A stretch of 64,000 bases of DNA from a virus. Both the position numbers and the translations under genes were made by a program. The DNA lies in the IMG/VR virus record IMGVR_UViG_3300033233_000015, positions 46,082 to 110,081 of that record. The stretch is one strand, 5' to 3'. The notes below the pieces were generated by a model. It did no database searches. It had not been told where the DNA came from and saw only the letters and a list, made by a program, of their open reading frames with translations. How positions within the stretch are numbered: the first letter of the stretch is position 1; each line of letters begins with the position of its first letter. Positions 47,514 to 56,300 of this stretch are shown piece by piece.

Positions 47514-47852
47514 ATGCTCGCGATGGATGAGGCCGACGAGGCGGAGGAAGCGGAGGACGCGGCGATGGACGACGACGAGACGAGCGAAGAGATCCACCCC
47601 GATGTCGAGTTCGCGGTCGACGACGCCTCTGGTCGAGAACGCATCTTCAAGACCTTCGACGAGGCGGCGGGGTTCGCGGTTTCCCTCGCAGCATCAGGTC
47701 GCGAGTCGGCGATCGACGTGCTCATCTGGAGCGAAGAGGGAGCCGAAGCGTACGGCGGCGACGATGCGGTGGAGCAGTATCTCGAAGATCCCGACGCGAG
47801 CGTCTTCGAACGGCTCGAGATCAAGGTCAACAACGCGGGGAGCGTGCCGTGA
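47514..47852 (+). CDS. acidic protein, 112 aa
   Basis: First 35 residues are almost all acidic (DEADEAEEAEDAAMDDDETS). An alpha/beta part follows (IFKTFDEAAGFAVSLAASGR, then IDVLIWSEEGAEAYGGDDAV). A DNA-mimic or anti-defence role is conceivable for such composition but unsupported. Confidence 0.5.
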   Translation: MLAMDEADEAEEAEDAAMDDDETSEEIHPDVEFAVDDASGRERIFKTFDEAAGFAVSLAASGRESAIDVLIWSEEGAEAYGGDDAVEQYLEDPDASVFERLEIKVNNAGSVP

Positions 47853-48805
47853 AGCGGCGTCACCCGAACCGATCGCACGGAGAAGTCCAGGGGACAGTCC
47901 GCTCGAACGAGCACAAGCAGATCGGCACGATCGGCGACGTGAACTTCCCTGAGTACGATGGCGGTCCCGTCTACGATCGGGGCGACGGCACGTACTACAT
48001 GGAGTACGTCGAGATCCCGTCCGACGATCTCGACTTCGGTGATCCGAACGCACGCTGGACCGTATACGGCGTCGAACTCGACCCCGGCGTTCCCTCGTGG
48101 GGCAGCCTGAAGGACGTTGCGCGCACCGTCGGCGCCGATCCGAAGGAGTTGAAGGCCGCCTTCGAGAGCGACGATCCGATGGCGCGCGCGGGCGCGTACA
48201 TGGATTGGGCTGGTCACTACGGCTGGCACGAGTTCGACTCCTATCCGCTCACGCTCACGTGCGCGGAGACCGCGAAGCGGTACGACACCGATCTCGGCTG
48301 CTTCAACAAGATTCACGAAGCGATCGAGGAGATCGTTCAGGAGGAAAGCATGCGACGACGACCGACGATGGCTGCTCGACGACGAATCCCCGCACCGCCT
48401 CCACCCCCTCCTCCTCCGCCCGAACCCGCACGCGTTCGCAAGCCGATCGCGGACATGATCGAGGAGCTGCGCTCTTGGATCCCCAACTACGATCGCGGCG
48501 AGAAGGAGTTCCCGACGCTGCTCTTCCGCGTGATCGCGAGCCTGCCGGGCGGCGATCGCCTCGAAGACATGGGGTACGAGACGTTCAATCTCGGATGGCA
48601 GGAGGCCGACATGCTCGGCCGCACGCTCGAGGCGATTCAGGACACGCGCGACGTCGAAGACCTCGTGAACGGCCTGATGGACGAGGAGGAAGAGGGCGCG
48701 GGCGAGGCGAGGAGAGCACACGCGAACGCTCCGCTCGACCGCAACGCGCAACCGATGCGTCGCAACGTCGCCACGCCGCCGAGGCGACGCTCAAGGAAAC
48801 GCTGA
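47849..48805 (+). CDS. hypothetical phage protein, 318 aa
   Basis: GTG start in overlap. Domain 1 (to residue 165): VYDRGDGTYYMEYVEIPSDD, SWGSLKDVARTVGADPKELK, YMDWAGHYGWHEFDSYPLTL. A polyproline run divides it from a helical domain 2 (ADMIEELRSWIPNYDRGEKE) and a basic tail. Domain 1 recurs in phage genomes from memory; the function is unknown. Confidence 0.5.
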   Translation: MKRRHPNRSHGEVQGTVRSNEHKQIGTIGDVNFPEYDGGPVYDRGDGTYYMEYVEIPSDDLDFGDPNARWTVYGVELDPGVPSWGSLKDVARTVGADPKELKAAFESDDPMARAGAYMDWAGHYGWHEFDSYPLTLTCAETAKRYDTDLGCFNKIHEAIEEIVQEESMRRRPTMAARRRIPAPPPPPPPPPEPARVRKPIADMIEELRSWIPNYDRGEKEFPTLLFRVIASLPGGDRLEDMGYETFNLGWQEADMLGRTLEAIQDTRDVEDLVNGLMDEEEEGAGEARRAHANAPLDRNAQPMRRNVATPPRRRSRKR

Positions 48806-50031
48806 TGGCTCGCCGTCGCGCTCTCGACGTGATGAAGCTCGCGGCCGATCTGTCGAAGGCCGTCGGCGGAACAACGCCCGCGGCGATCGCCGGTGGCTTT
48901 CGATGGAGTGATCGAAACGAGGCCGCGAAGTTCACTACGTACAGCCCTGAGCACAATCAGAAGGTCGTCGTCGTCGTCGCTGTCTTCGAAGACGGGAATG
49001 TGTCGGTCGACTTCTTCTCCGACGAGCACCTGTCGGGCAGGTTCGAGAACATCGGGAACTTCCTCTACGGACCCGACGGATACACGTCGCGAAAGATCGA
49101 CGTGAACGAGATGAAGGGTGACGTCGAGTGGGTCTGGAAGACCGTCGACGGGTACGCCGCTAGCTGGCAGCAGGATGATGATCAGGTCGACGAACGCGCC
49201 CACGAAGCGCGCGGCGGATCGATCCGCGAACGGTTCGATCGATTGCGCGCTTCCTGCCTGAAGACCTACGAAGAGAGATCGCAGATCAGGCGCGACATGC
49301 ACGTGAAGTACGGTCCCGAGTTTCAAACGCGATGGGCCTCACGAGGTGAACAGACGAAGTTGGAGAAGGCTCGGGCGCGGCAAAACAAGGCCGACGACGC
49401 CATGTTTGCCTTCATCCAAGAGATTTCCCCTCGCGATTGGAGCGGCGGTGTTCCCGTGGGTTGGGTGGTGCGGGAACTGACGTTCGAGGATGCCGTGCGC
49501 CCCAAGGGCGAACCACTGTCGGTCGTCCCTCCGCTGTCGTACGGCGCCACACGCCCTCTCGCGGCGCCGCGCGAATCTCGCGTCGTGCACTCGACCGCGA
49601 TGGACCACTTCATCAACGGCTACTTTGACGCAGCTCTTTGGGCCGAGACCGACGACAACGATCAACCGTTCGACAAGAACTACAGTTCGGACGACATCGA
49701 CGAAGCCACCGCCGACAAGATGCAGAAGGACTGCGAAGACTTCGTTCGCCGCTTCGGCAGTCTGATCGACGACGACGAGCCCACGCACGGCGGCGGATTC
49801 GACAGGTGGGAGGTCGCTGGCCACGACTTCTGGCTTACGCGCAACGGTCACGGCGCTGGATTTTGGGACGGCGACTGGCCGAAGCACGGTGACGAGCTCA
49901 CGAAGGCGTCGAAGGAGTACGGCGAGTTCTACCTCTACGTCGGCGACGACGGGAAAATTCACGGACCGCCGCCCGGCGCATACGGTGTACGCGAGCGGCG
50001 CCGACCTCGACGCAGGACTCCACGCCGATGA
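48805..50031 (+). CDS. phage protein with C-terminal GHGAGFWDGD domain, 408 aa
   Basis: ATG shares one base with the previous stop. Residues 10-140: beta-rich region (FRWSDRNEAAKFTTYSPEHN). Middle: charged coiled coil. C-terminal 130 residues: DHFINGYFDAALWAETDDND, CEDFVRRFGSL, DFWLTRNGHGAGFWDGDW and YGEFYLYVGDDGKIHG, a module common in phages. Function unknown; here fused to an extra N-terminal part and a basic tail. Confidence 0.6.
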   Translation: MARRRALDVMKLAADLSKAVGGTTPAAIAGGFRWSDRNEAAKFTTYSPEHNQKVVVVVAVFEDGNVSVDFFSDEHLSGRFENIGNFLYGPDGYTSRKIDVNEMKGDVEWVWKTVDGYAASWQQDDDQVDERAHEARGGSIRERFDRLRASCLKTYEERSQIRRDMHVKYGPEFQTRWASRGEQTKLEKARARQNKADDAMFAFIQEISPRDWSGGVPVGWVVRELTFEDAVRPKGEPLSVVPPLSYGATRPLAAPRESRVVHSTAMDHFINGYFDAALWAETDDNDQPFDKNYSSDDIDEATADKMQKDCEDFVRRFGSLIDDDEPTHGGGFDRWEVAGHDFWLTRNGHGAGFWDGDWPKHGDELTKASKEYGEFYLYVGDDGKIHGPPPGAYGVRERRRPRRRTPRR

Positions 50032-50693
50032 GCCGCGCCGAATGGGAAGACCTCGAGACGCTGACCGACGCCGAGCTCGAAGCGGAAGTGCGCGCGATGT
50101 CGCGCGACGCCATCCTGCAGATGCTCTGGTGGAACGATCCGAACGGCGACTACGAGCCTGAGCGTCACGGGGATGAAGATCCCGTCGACACCGCGGATCT
50201 CGCCGACATGCTGATCGATCAGGTCAAGGACAACCGGCCGGCGAACCCGCCTCCGCGTCCGCCGCCCACGCCCGCCAAGCCGACGGGGCTCGCGACGCTC
50301 TCTCGAGCCGAAGTCGAACGTACAGCTCGTAACGTCGAGGCCATCCACGCATGGGAGACCGCGCGCGTGGTCGCCAAAGCGTTCGCCAAGGTCTTCAGAT
50401 CACCGATCGAGAAGGTCGCGCGCGTCGTCATCAGCGAGTATTGGGAGGGCGAGAGCCGCAGGTGGTCGAGCGCCACGATGAAGCCCACGACGGTGCTCAT
50501 CATGACCGAGCCGCCGTCGCCCATCGAGGATCCCTACAGCGAGTACCAGGGTGACGACGGGGACAGCGCGAGCGATCTTTGGGAGCGAACGCTCGACATG
50601 ATTCGCAAGGATCCGTTCATCGAGGACGCGGGGTGGGAGAGCATCAACCCCGCGGTGCAGTACGTGTGGATCGTGCCGAAGATCGTTGGCTAG
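50028..50693 (+). CDS. hypothetical protein, 221 aa
   Basis: ATGA overlap. Acidic start, Pro-rich linker (PPPRPPPTPAKPTG) and a C-terminal alpha/beta domain (AIHAWETARVVAKAFAKVF; TTVLIMTEPPSPIEDPYSEY). It ends the + operon. A 13-base inverted repeat CTAGCG-T-CGCTAG (50690-50702) covers its stop, facing the convergent minus operon. Confidence 0.5.
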   Translation: MSRAEWEDLETLTDAELEAEVRAMSRDAILQMLWWNDPNGDYEPERHGDEDPVDTADLADMLIDQVKDNRPANPPPRPPPTPAKPTGLATLSRAEVERTARNVEAIHAWETARVVAKAFAKVFRSPIEKVARVVISEYWEGESRRWSSATMKPTTVLIMTEPPSPIEDPYSEYQGDDGDSASDLWERTLDMIRKDPFIEDAGWESINPAVQYVWIVPKIVG

Positions 50694-50709
50694 CGTCGCT
50701 AGTGCGCGG

Positions 50710-50916
50710 TCATCGAGCGCCTCTCGTCTCGGCGCAAGGGCATAGCGGAATCCTCGGCCAGTACGTGAGCGCGACGTTCTCCGCTCGCCCGGCAACGTTC
50801 GTGTAGACGAAGCTGAGCGCGGGCTCGCGGGTAGCCACGGCAAGCTCGGAGAAGCCGACGAGGACGACGGTAAGGCCGATCCCCGTGATTGCGACGCTGT
50901 AACCCCGCGTGTTCAT
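50710..50916 (-). CDS. small membrane protein, 68 aa
   Basis: ATG 50916 in overlap with the upstream gene. N-terminal transmembrane helix (YSVAITGIGLTVVLVGFSEL), soluble remainder. Last gene of the 56.3-50.7 kb minus operon. Confidence 0.5.
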   Translation of the reverse strand: MNTRGYSVAITGIGLTVVLVGFSELAVATREPALSFVYTNVAGRAENVALTYWPRIPLCPCAETRGAR

Positions 50917-51203
50917 CGCCGTTTGCTCATCTTCTTCGTGGCGCGCTTGATGCGCTCCTCGACCTCTAGGATCGCGTGGACGAACGCCGGTATGTGCTCG
51001 GCGCTGATCGCTAACTCCTGGACGGCGAACCGCCCGCGCTCCTCTGCGGTGATCAAAACGTCGCCGTCTTCGGCATCGACTGTGATGGTCACCGCCTTGT
51101 CGGTCGACACGAGAAGGAACGGGCCGCGCGAACGCGGGCGCTTTTTCCGGTTCTGGTCACCGGACGGCGGGCTCACGGCTCCCTCTGCACGAGGTTTGCG
51201 CAT
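50913..51203 (-). CDS. hypothetical protein, 96 aa
   Basis: Basic N-terminus, then a beta hairpin (FLLVSTDKAVTITVDAEDGD) and a helix (HIPAFVHAILEVEERIKRAT) with basic tail. Overlaps the upstream zinc gene by 31 bases in another frame. Confidence 0.5.
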   Translation of the reverse strand: MRKPRAEGAVSPPSGDQNRKKRPRSRGPFLLVSTDKAVTITVDAEDGDVLITAEERGRFAVQELAISAEHIPAFVHAILEVEERIKRATKKMSKRR

Positions 51204-51349
51204 TCATCGCAGAGCGCCGGGGTGTCATCGAAAGCGCCGATGCACCATCCGAACGAACGATCGCAGCGATTGCAGACGTACACGCCGCCGCACTCGTAGG
51301 CCGGCTTGTCGCCGATGAGGACGCGCGCGCAGTCCGGTGTGTGAGCCAC
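51173..51349 (-). CDS. zinc-finger protein, 58 aa
   Basis: GTG 51349. Cys pattern: YECGGVYVCNRCDRSFGWC, then CDECANL. Six Cys in 45 residues with C-x2-C pairs, as in treble-clef or zinc-ribbon folds. The frame overlaps a longer low-quality frame, but the Cys pairing supports this one. Confidence 0.55.
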   Translation of the reverse strand: MAHTPDCARVLIGDKPAYECGGVYVCNRCDRSFGWCIGAFDDTPALCDECANLVQREP

Positions 51350-51373
51350 CGCCGTCAGTCTGGTTTTCGGCGT

Positions 51374-51751
51374 TCATCGGTACCCCATGAGGTCGTCGAC
51401 GATGCCCTTCATCGTCCCTTCGATGACGGGACTTTCGAGTCCGCTCAGCACGTCCGCGGTCTCCTCCTCGCCGAGCCGCGCGAGCAGGCATGCACGGGCG
51501 CGCGTGTAGTAGCGAGGTCGCGCACTCAATGACGCCGCGACCGGCACGGAGATCGTCAGAAACGAGAGCACGGTCGCCGTGTCTGCCAGGCGCGTGACGT
51601 CGATCGAGTCGATGATCGCGTCAGCTGTTGCCCAATCTTTCGCAGCGAACAATTCGTGCATCCGCGCGTAGACGAGATCGATCGCCGCGTCGACGTCCTC
51701 GCCGTCGAGGCGATAGACGTCCGCCACCCAAATTGAAGACCCGGCGTTCAC
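51374..51751 (-). CDS. helical protein, 125 aa
   Basis: ATG 51751 in overlap. Helical with motif YARMHELFAAKDWATADAII and RARACLLARLGEEETADVLS, similar in feel to small helical phage proteins with repeat helices. No family named. Confidence 0.5.
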   Translation of the reverse strand: MNAGSSIWVADVYRLDGEDVDAAIDLVYARMHELFAAKDWATADAIIDSIDVTRLADTATVLSFLTISVPVAASLSARPRYYTRARACLLARLGEEETADVLSGLESPVIEGTMKGIVDDLMGYR

Positions 51752-52446
51752 GGCTCCTCCTTTTGAAAGGAGTGCTCGACGCGAAACGGGAGCGCAGCGA
51801 ATGCTTCGCGAGCGCGTGTGGTTTGCCCGTTGCGCCAGTCACGGATCCCCAACAGCGTTTCCCCAATGCGACGATCTACTTCGCGATCGTCGGCCGAGAG
51901 CTGCTCCCACGGCAGAAGATGATGCGGCTTGCCACCGTCGCGATCGTGCGCCCACACGACCCACACCTCCCTGACAAGCCGACCCAATGCTTCGCGAACG
52001 AGCGTCGAGCGCGGATTGTAGTGACCGTGTTTGCAGCGCCACGATGTGTCCGCCCATTCGTCCAACGGCTCATCGCAAACGTTCGTGACGTCCGCGGCGG
52101 AGTGAGGGAGCAAGCATCGTTTCCAGATCGGAAGGTTCATCGCGCACTCCGGGTGTTTGAACTTGGTGTTCACTTCGGTTCTCCCTCGGTCGCTGGGGTT
52201 ACAGACCGTTGCTCCAGTGCCGCGAGGAAGCCGCAATCGCACGGCCCGGCCTCGCCCCATGCGCTCCTCGGCAACCAAGTTTCGTGCGCACTCGACGGCG
52301 CGGCAGTCCGACATCGGACAGAGCTTCATCGTAGCAATCTTCATCAGCGCCTCGCGTAGCCGCGCGCTCTCCGCTTCGAGCCAATCGATCCGCCGTAGCC
52401 TGCGAAGGATCTCCGCCTCTATCTCGGTGACGGTCGGGTGATTCAT
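51748..52446 (-). CDS. hypothetical phage protein, 232 aa
   Basis: ATG 52446 in overlap. N-terminal helix (EIEAEILRRLRRIDWLEAES), a Cys segment (KLCPMSDC) and a Cys/His centre (KRCLLPHSAAD, CKHGHYNPR). The C-terminal part (WVVWAHDRDGGKPHHLLPWE then DREVDRRIGE) matches a short phage module I recall as VWVxWAR...SWLVPWxxLSE..KEVDRRIG. It may be a fusion of two small genes. Confidence 0.5.
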   Translation of the reverse strand: MNHPTVTEIEAEILRRLRRIDWLEAESARLREALMKIATMKLCPMSDCRAVECARNLVAEERMGRGRAVRLRLPRGTGATVCNPSDRGRTEVNTKFKHPECAMNLPIWKRCLLPHSAADVTNVCDEPLDEWADTSWRCKHGHYNPRSTLVREALGRLVREVWVVWAHDRDGGKPHHLLPWEQLSADDREVDRRIGETLLGIRDWRNGQTTRAREAFAALPFRVEHSFQKEEP

Positions 52447-52933
52447 TGCTTCTCCGTTCCTCGCTGCGCGCCGAACTTGAGATCCGTTTGAAGCCGCGCG
52501 TTCTCTGCCTCAGCCGCTTCGGCGCGCGTGCGAAGCAGCGCCCCCATTGCCGTCAACACGCGCGACTCTTCCTGAGCCTCTTCGGCCCGACGCAGGAGCC
52601 GCGCGTTCTCCACTTCGAGATCCGTCCTCTGACCAACCAACAACAAGACTTCTTCGTCGCGCCTACAGACGGCCTCGCGAAATTTAGCGTTCTCTGCTTC
52701 GAGCGCGGCGACACGATCAAGCAGATCGGGGACCACCGCGCGTGCAGCGGCCGTGAATCGCGCGTTCGCGATCGTGAACGTCTCGTCGTTGTAGGTGACC
52801 CATGTGCGGCCGTCACCGCAGTAGAACTTGCCGTCCAACAAGCCTTGTCGCCAAGATGCGGATCGTCGATGTCTGCCGTCCATGGCGCTGGCTGCGCTGC
52901 GTCGCAGAGTGCTCGAATCTCTTCGTTCGTCAT
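52443..52933 (-). pseudogene. phage coiled-coil protein split by a frameshift
   Basis: The expected start MTNEEIRALCDAAQPAPWTA lies at ATG 52933, but the family-like body (TWVTYNDETFTIANARFTAA, ARAVVPDLLDRVAALEAENA) is in another frame of the same strand; the switch is near 52838-52846. The body continues as a coiled coil to 52443. A single-base indel explains it: recent decay or a sequence error. The frame starting further upstream (52955) has a poor N-terminus. Confidence 0.55.
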
Positions 52934-53415
52934 CGCTTTCGATCCTCGGTAGCAAGTTCGTCGAACTCTTGAATCGCGTGCGCCGCCTCTTGGATCGCGC
53001 TGCACGCTGGATTCAACGAGAAACCGGCGCGCGGACGAAGTTCTCTCAGCGCCTCGACGCATCTGGCCATCTTCGTGTTCTGTAGCCGAGCCTCTTGTCG
53101 CTGCGCGATGATCTTCGTGCGTTCTTCTCGGATGCGTTGGAGTTTCACGTTCTGCGCCTGAACCTGCGCGCGCAGTTTCGAGATCAATGCGTCATCAGCC
53201 TTCGCCGCCGAACGGATCCCCACAACCAACACGACGAGCGCTTTGGCGTCGTCGGCGAGAGCGTTCAAGCCGTGTTCGCTGCACGCGACCGACACTTTGC
53301 CGCCCTTCCAGTGGATCTCCTCGACCGCGATCGACTCGCAGGCCCGCCCTCTCGGCGCAAGCGTCACCGGATCGTGATCGTATCGGAACGAGCAGACCTC
53401 CTCTTTCGTCGCCAT
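52930..53415 (-). CDS. hypothetical protein, 161 aa
   Basis: ATG 53415 in ATGA-type overlap. Starts with an alpha/beta segment with Cys (EVCSFRYDHDPVTLAPRGRA; KVSVACSEHGL), then a long coiled coil (ISKLRAQVQAQNVKLQRIRE) and a C-terminal helix. Unknown function. Confidence 0.55.
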   Translation of the reverse strand: MATKEEVCSFRYDHDPVTLAPRGRACESIAVEEIHWKGGKVSVACSEHGLNALADDAKALVVLVVGIRSAAKADDALISKLRAQVQAQNVKLQRIREERTKIIAQRQEARLQNTKMARCVEALRELRPRAGFSLNPACSAIQEAAHAIQEFDELATEDRKR

Positions 53416-53618
53416 CACTTGCCCTTCTTTCCGCGCCGCAGCCAGTCGCCCCTCGGATCGTTGTGCCTGTCGAGCGCCAAGCGGACGAGCGAGCGCACCA
53501 TCTCGCTCTTGTTCTGATAGCCGAGCGCGACGCACGCCTCCTTGAAGAGACGCGACTCGTGAGAGTTGAGGTGAACCACGAACACGTCGTTCCGACCGTC
53601 TTTGCGCAGCATTCTCAT
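53415..53618 (-). CDS. ribbon-helix-helix-like protein, 67 aa
   Basis: ATG 53618 after AAAGGATCG. DVFVVHLNSHESRLFKEACV, then NKSEMVRSLVRLALDRH, is a strand-helix-helix pattern of CopG/Arc type. Basic C-terminus. Second such regulator in this operon. Confidence 0.6.
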   Translation of the reverse strand: MRMLRKDGRNDVFVVHLNSHESRLFKEACVALGYQNKSEMVRSLVRLALDRHNDPRGDWLRRGKKGK

Positions 53619-53629
53619 CGTCGATCCTT

Positions 53630-54160
53630 TCACGGAAACGGACACTCCACGACGAGCAGCGTTCCAACCCACGAGCAGCCCGTCGGCACGTTGTCCGACG
53701 GGCACGCCGTTGTAGATCCCGAACTGACGAAGTTAGCAAGCAGGCACACGCACGTGTACGTCGCGGCGCACTGGCACGAGATCGGCGTCGCGCGCGTCAC
53801 GCACGTACCCGAGTTGTTCATGTGCTGGCGGAAGTTCATCGGCACGTCGGCGTTGCCGCACGATGTCGAGCTCACGCGGCCGCCGTCGAACGCGCACGTG
53901 TTCGAGTCGGGCGGCGGCGATGCGTCGTGCAGCTCCGCGTCGAGGCCGACGTCGACGAGAGGATTGGCGTCCGCGCGCGCGTCGCTCGAGGAGTCGCCTT
54001 CGGTGTCGGCGCCGCTGTCGGGGGCGACGCGCTCCTCGAGCGCGGTGAACTCCGCGCCGCAGCCGATGATCATCTGCGCGCAGACGATCACGCGCCACCT
54101 GGAATCAGGCCACTGCCGATGTGACAGACCGCCGAGCGAAATCAGATACCCGATCATCAT
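53630..54160 (-). CDS. secreted lipoprotein with acidic linker, 176 aa
   Basis: ATG 54160 (or 54157). A signal segment leads to the lipobox-like MIIGC|GAEF. Then an Asp/Ala/Ser/Pro-rich linker (DSGADTEGDSSSDARADANP) and a Cys-rich domain (CVTRATPISCQC, YTCVCLL, CPSDNVPTGC). Acidic linkers after a lipobox are common in myxobacterial outer-membrane lipoproteins, so this gene may be host-derived and could alter the host surface. Confidence 0.6.
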   Translation of the reverse strand: MMIGYLISLGGLSHRQWPDSRWRVIVCAQMIIGCGAEFTALEERVAPDSGADTEGDSSSDARADANPLVDVGLDAELHDASPPPDSNTCAFDGGRVSSTSCGNADVPMNFRQHMNNSGTCVTRATPISCQCAATYTCVCLLANFVSSGSTTACPSDNVPTGCSWVGTLLVVECPFP

Positions 54161-54822
54161 TTTCGACCTCGCTTTCGACGCGGCGTGGGCGCGTTGTACT
54201 CGTAACGCTTGGCGCACTTCGTACAGATCCACGCGCCGCCACTGAATAGCTTTCGTGGCGTCTCCTCAGTCGAAACCTGGATCCGCACCGCTCTCCATCC
54301 CTCGCCCGTCAGGTGTCCACACCATCCACCCCTGCCGCTCGGGCAGTTTTCTCCGGTAACGGGATGAAGGAACCTCGCACCGCACCCGACGCAGACGAAC
54401 TCCTCGCGTTCTTCGGCCGACTCGTGTTCTCCAGTCAGTTCGCCCGCCGCGAGCATGAAGGCGGAACCGATCTGCACCGCAAATCCGCGTGTGAGCTCGA
54501 ATCGCTCGTCGACCACGACCTCGCGCATGCCGCTCTCGTGCTGAACACGAATCTCGACACGATCTCCGAGGTGAAACCGCATACCGCGCGCGACACGCTC
54601 GAGATCGGCGAGATCCGTGGCAAGTGCCGAGATGGGCACATCGCCCGTCAATGCCTCGCGCAGTGTCTCCCTCGATCGCTTTGCGTTCGTCTTCGTCCAG
54701 GGCTCGCCGTCTTGGCAACTTTCTGAGACATCGCGCCACCACACCTCGCCCTCGTCATCGAGTGCGTAGAGGCACTCGCTGGTGTCGTCTTTGACGGCGA
54801 CGATCTGGATGAACTTGCTCAT
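54157..54822 (-). CDS. hypothetical protein with zinc-ribbon end, 221 aa
   Basis: ATG 54822 in overlap. Begins with a beta-type module (KFIQIVAVKDDTSECLYALD, GEVWWRDVSESC) like short phage tail/accessory modules. Two Cys sites follow (CVGCGARF; WCGHL) and a third CTKCAKRYEY at the C-terminus with a basic tail. Confidence 0.5.
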   Translation of the reverse strand: MSKFIQIVAVKDDTSECLYALDDEGEVWWRDVSESCQDGEPWTKTNAKRSRETLREALTGDVPISALATDLADLERVARGMRFHLGDRVEIRVQHESGMREVVVDERFELTRGFAVQIGSAFMLAAGELTGEHESAEEREEFVCVGCGARFLHPVTGENCPSGRGGWCGHLTGEGWRAVRIQVSTEETPRKLFSGGAWICTKCAKRYEYNAPTPRRKRGRK

Positions 54823-55226
54823 CGATTGCTCGTGCGTACGGGGATCTTTCCGCTGCGTGTCGTGACGTCACGAATCTTGGCGAACTCGGGCTCTCCGAAC
54901 GTAGCGATCGATCGGCGAAGCGCATTCGCATACGACTTGTTGTCCGAGTCGAGCTCGCGCTGGAACGCTGCGCGCCACTTCTCGGGGATCGCGCGGCCGG
55001 CCTCGATGTAGAGGCGAGCCCACCCTGCGTAGTTCGGGCCGTCGTCGTCACCATGCGTGAGCTGGCACTTGCCGCAGTTGTCGACCTCGAGACGACTGCG
55101 ATGCGCGCAGCGCTCGGCGAAGATCGCGAGCGCGATGCTCTTCCAGCGCCGAGCTTCGTCGGGGGACCACTTCTCGACGGCAACAGGAAAACCGCCCGTC
55201 ACGTCAGCCTGATCAATTTCCGTCAT
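54819..55226 (-). CDS. hypothetical protein, 135 aa
   Basis: ATG 55226 after GAGGCAGGAAG; a GTG at 55265 overlapping the preceding stop is an alternative. Contains SPDEARRWKSIALAIFAERC, a Cys pair (CGKCQLTHG) and a helical end. Not recognised. Confidence 0.5.
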   Translation of the reverse strand: MTEIDQADVTGGFPVAVEKWSPDEARRWKSIALAIFAERCAHRSRLEVDNCGKCQLTHGDDDGPNYAGWARLYIEAGRAIPEKWRAAFQRELDSDNKSYANALRRSIATFGEPEFAKIRDVTTRSGKIPVRTSNR

Positions 55227-55261
55227 GACTTCCTGCCTCTCTTCTTCTTCTTCAAGTGCTC

Positions 55262-55888
55262 TCACTCCTCCGCGTCGGCTTCGTTCTCAATCCGAAGAAA
55301 CATTTCTTCGTCGAGGAGCTCGCGAGCCTTCCTCTTGAAGCGCTCGAGCCGAGACTCGCCGTCGGCGATGTTGCGCGCTTTTTCGATCTTCCTCAGTTCC
55401 CCAAGTCGAGACTGAATCGCTTGGGATTCTTGCTTCAACTCCTCGAGGCTCGCCTCTTTCTGCCTGAACCGATGAGGGTCTTCGTACTCACCGTGAGAGA
55501 CCACCCTCGCCTTCGCGTTGCCGATCCATTCCTTCAAGTCGCGGATCTGGCCATCGACATTTTGCTTGTGCAGCAGGAGTACCGATCGTTCACGGACATC
55601 GGCATGAGATGCGCCACGAAGCATCGCGGCTTGAGTCGCCTCAGCTTGGTTCTGCTGCGATCGGCGTGCGGCACGCTCCGAGTTCATCGCCTTCGACATC
55701 GCTTGCGTCCATCGACCGGGGACCGTTTCGAAGACGTCGACACGCGGTATCCCCTGAGCGCGCAGGGCTTCAGAGATCATCGACTTCGTAAAAGGCGGTC
55801 GCATCTCGGGCAACTGAATGCACTCGTCTTCGGGGACGAAGAAGAGAACGCACTCCGGACGATCCGGAAAGACGGCGACACGAATCAT
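55262..55888 (-). CDS. coiled-coil protein, 208 aa
   Basis: ATG 55888 in overlap with the upstream gene. N-terminal alpha/beta domain (IRVAVFPDRPECVLFFVPED) followed by long charged helices (EYEDPHRFRQKEASLEELKQ; LERFKRKARELLDEEMFLR). Function unknown. Confidence 0.55.
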   Translation of the reverse strand: MIRVAVFPDRPECVLFFVPEDECIQLPEMRPPFTKSMISEALRAQGIPRVDVFETVPGRWTQAMSKAMNSERAARRSQQNQAEATQAAMLRGASHADVRERSVLLLHKQNVDGQIRDLKEWIGNAKARVVSHGEYEDPHRFRQKEASLEELKQESQAIQSRLGELRKIEKARNIADGESRLERFKRKARELLDEEMFLRIENEADAEE

Positions 55889-56094
55889 TGCGTCTCCTCT
55901 TCGCTGCGCGCGTCGATCTCGTCGAACTGCCGAGCGACGTCCTCGATGGTCCTGAACGTGTACGGCTTCTCGTTGTCCCGTACGACGAGGCCGCGCTCCC
56001 AAAGACTGAGGAGCATCGGCGTCGGCTCGAACGACGTCAGACCGATGCCGCGTGCGTAGCGGAGCGTCTCGATCTCGGTGTCGGTGAGTTCCAT
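55885..56094 (-). CDS. small winged-helix-like protein, 69 aa
   Basis: ATG 56094 (GTG 56097 possible). ELTDTEIETLRYARGIGLTS, then LLSLWERGLVVRDN, resembles the short winged-helix proteins of phage operons. Overlaps the regulator gene by ATGA. Confidence 0.5.
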   Translation of the reverse strand: MELTDTEIETLRYARGIGLTSFEPTPMLLSLWERGLVVRDNEKPYTFRTIEDVARQFDEIDARSEEETQ

Positions 56095-56279
56095 CACTTC
56101 TTCTTTCCCTCCGTCTCGTACGCAACGAGCCCTCGGTGCGCCGCCAACCGAAGAGCCTCCGCTCTGGTGACGCGCATACCCGGTTGCGACAGACGGTCAG
56201 CGAGCCCGTCGAGCCGCTCTAGCCACGATTCGGGGATGCGAACGGCCGTCTGAACCTGATTCTCTTGTTTTTCGGTCAT
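56094..56279 (-). CDS. ribbon-helix-helix regulator at the operon head, 61 aa
   Basis: ATG 56279. QVQTAVRIPESWLERLDGLA and RVTRAEALRLAAHRGL form the RHH strand and helices. It heads the minus operon and lies beside a mirrored promoter/operator pair, so it probably represses both directions (inference). Confidence 0.65.
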   Translation of the reverse strand: MTEKQENQVQTAVRIPESWLERLDGLADRLSQPGMRVTRAEALRLAAHRGLVAYETEGKKK

Positions 56280-56300
56280 TTCGTTGGTCTCCAGGCGATA

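Noticed and set aside
47216-48751. 511-codon minus-strand open frame
   Set aside because: Antisense to four well-supported + genes joined by overlaps; composition is not protein-like.
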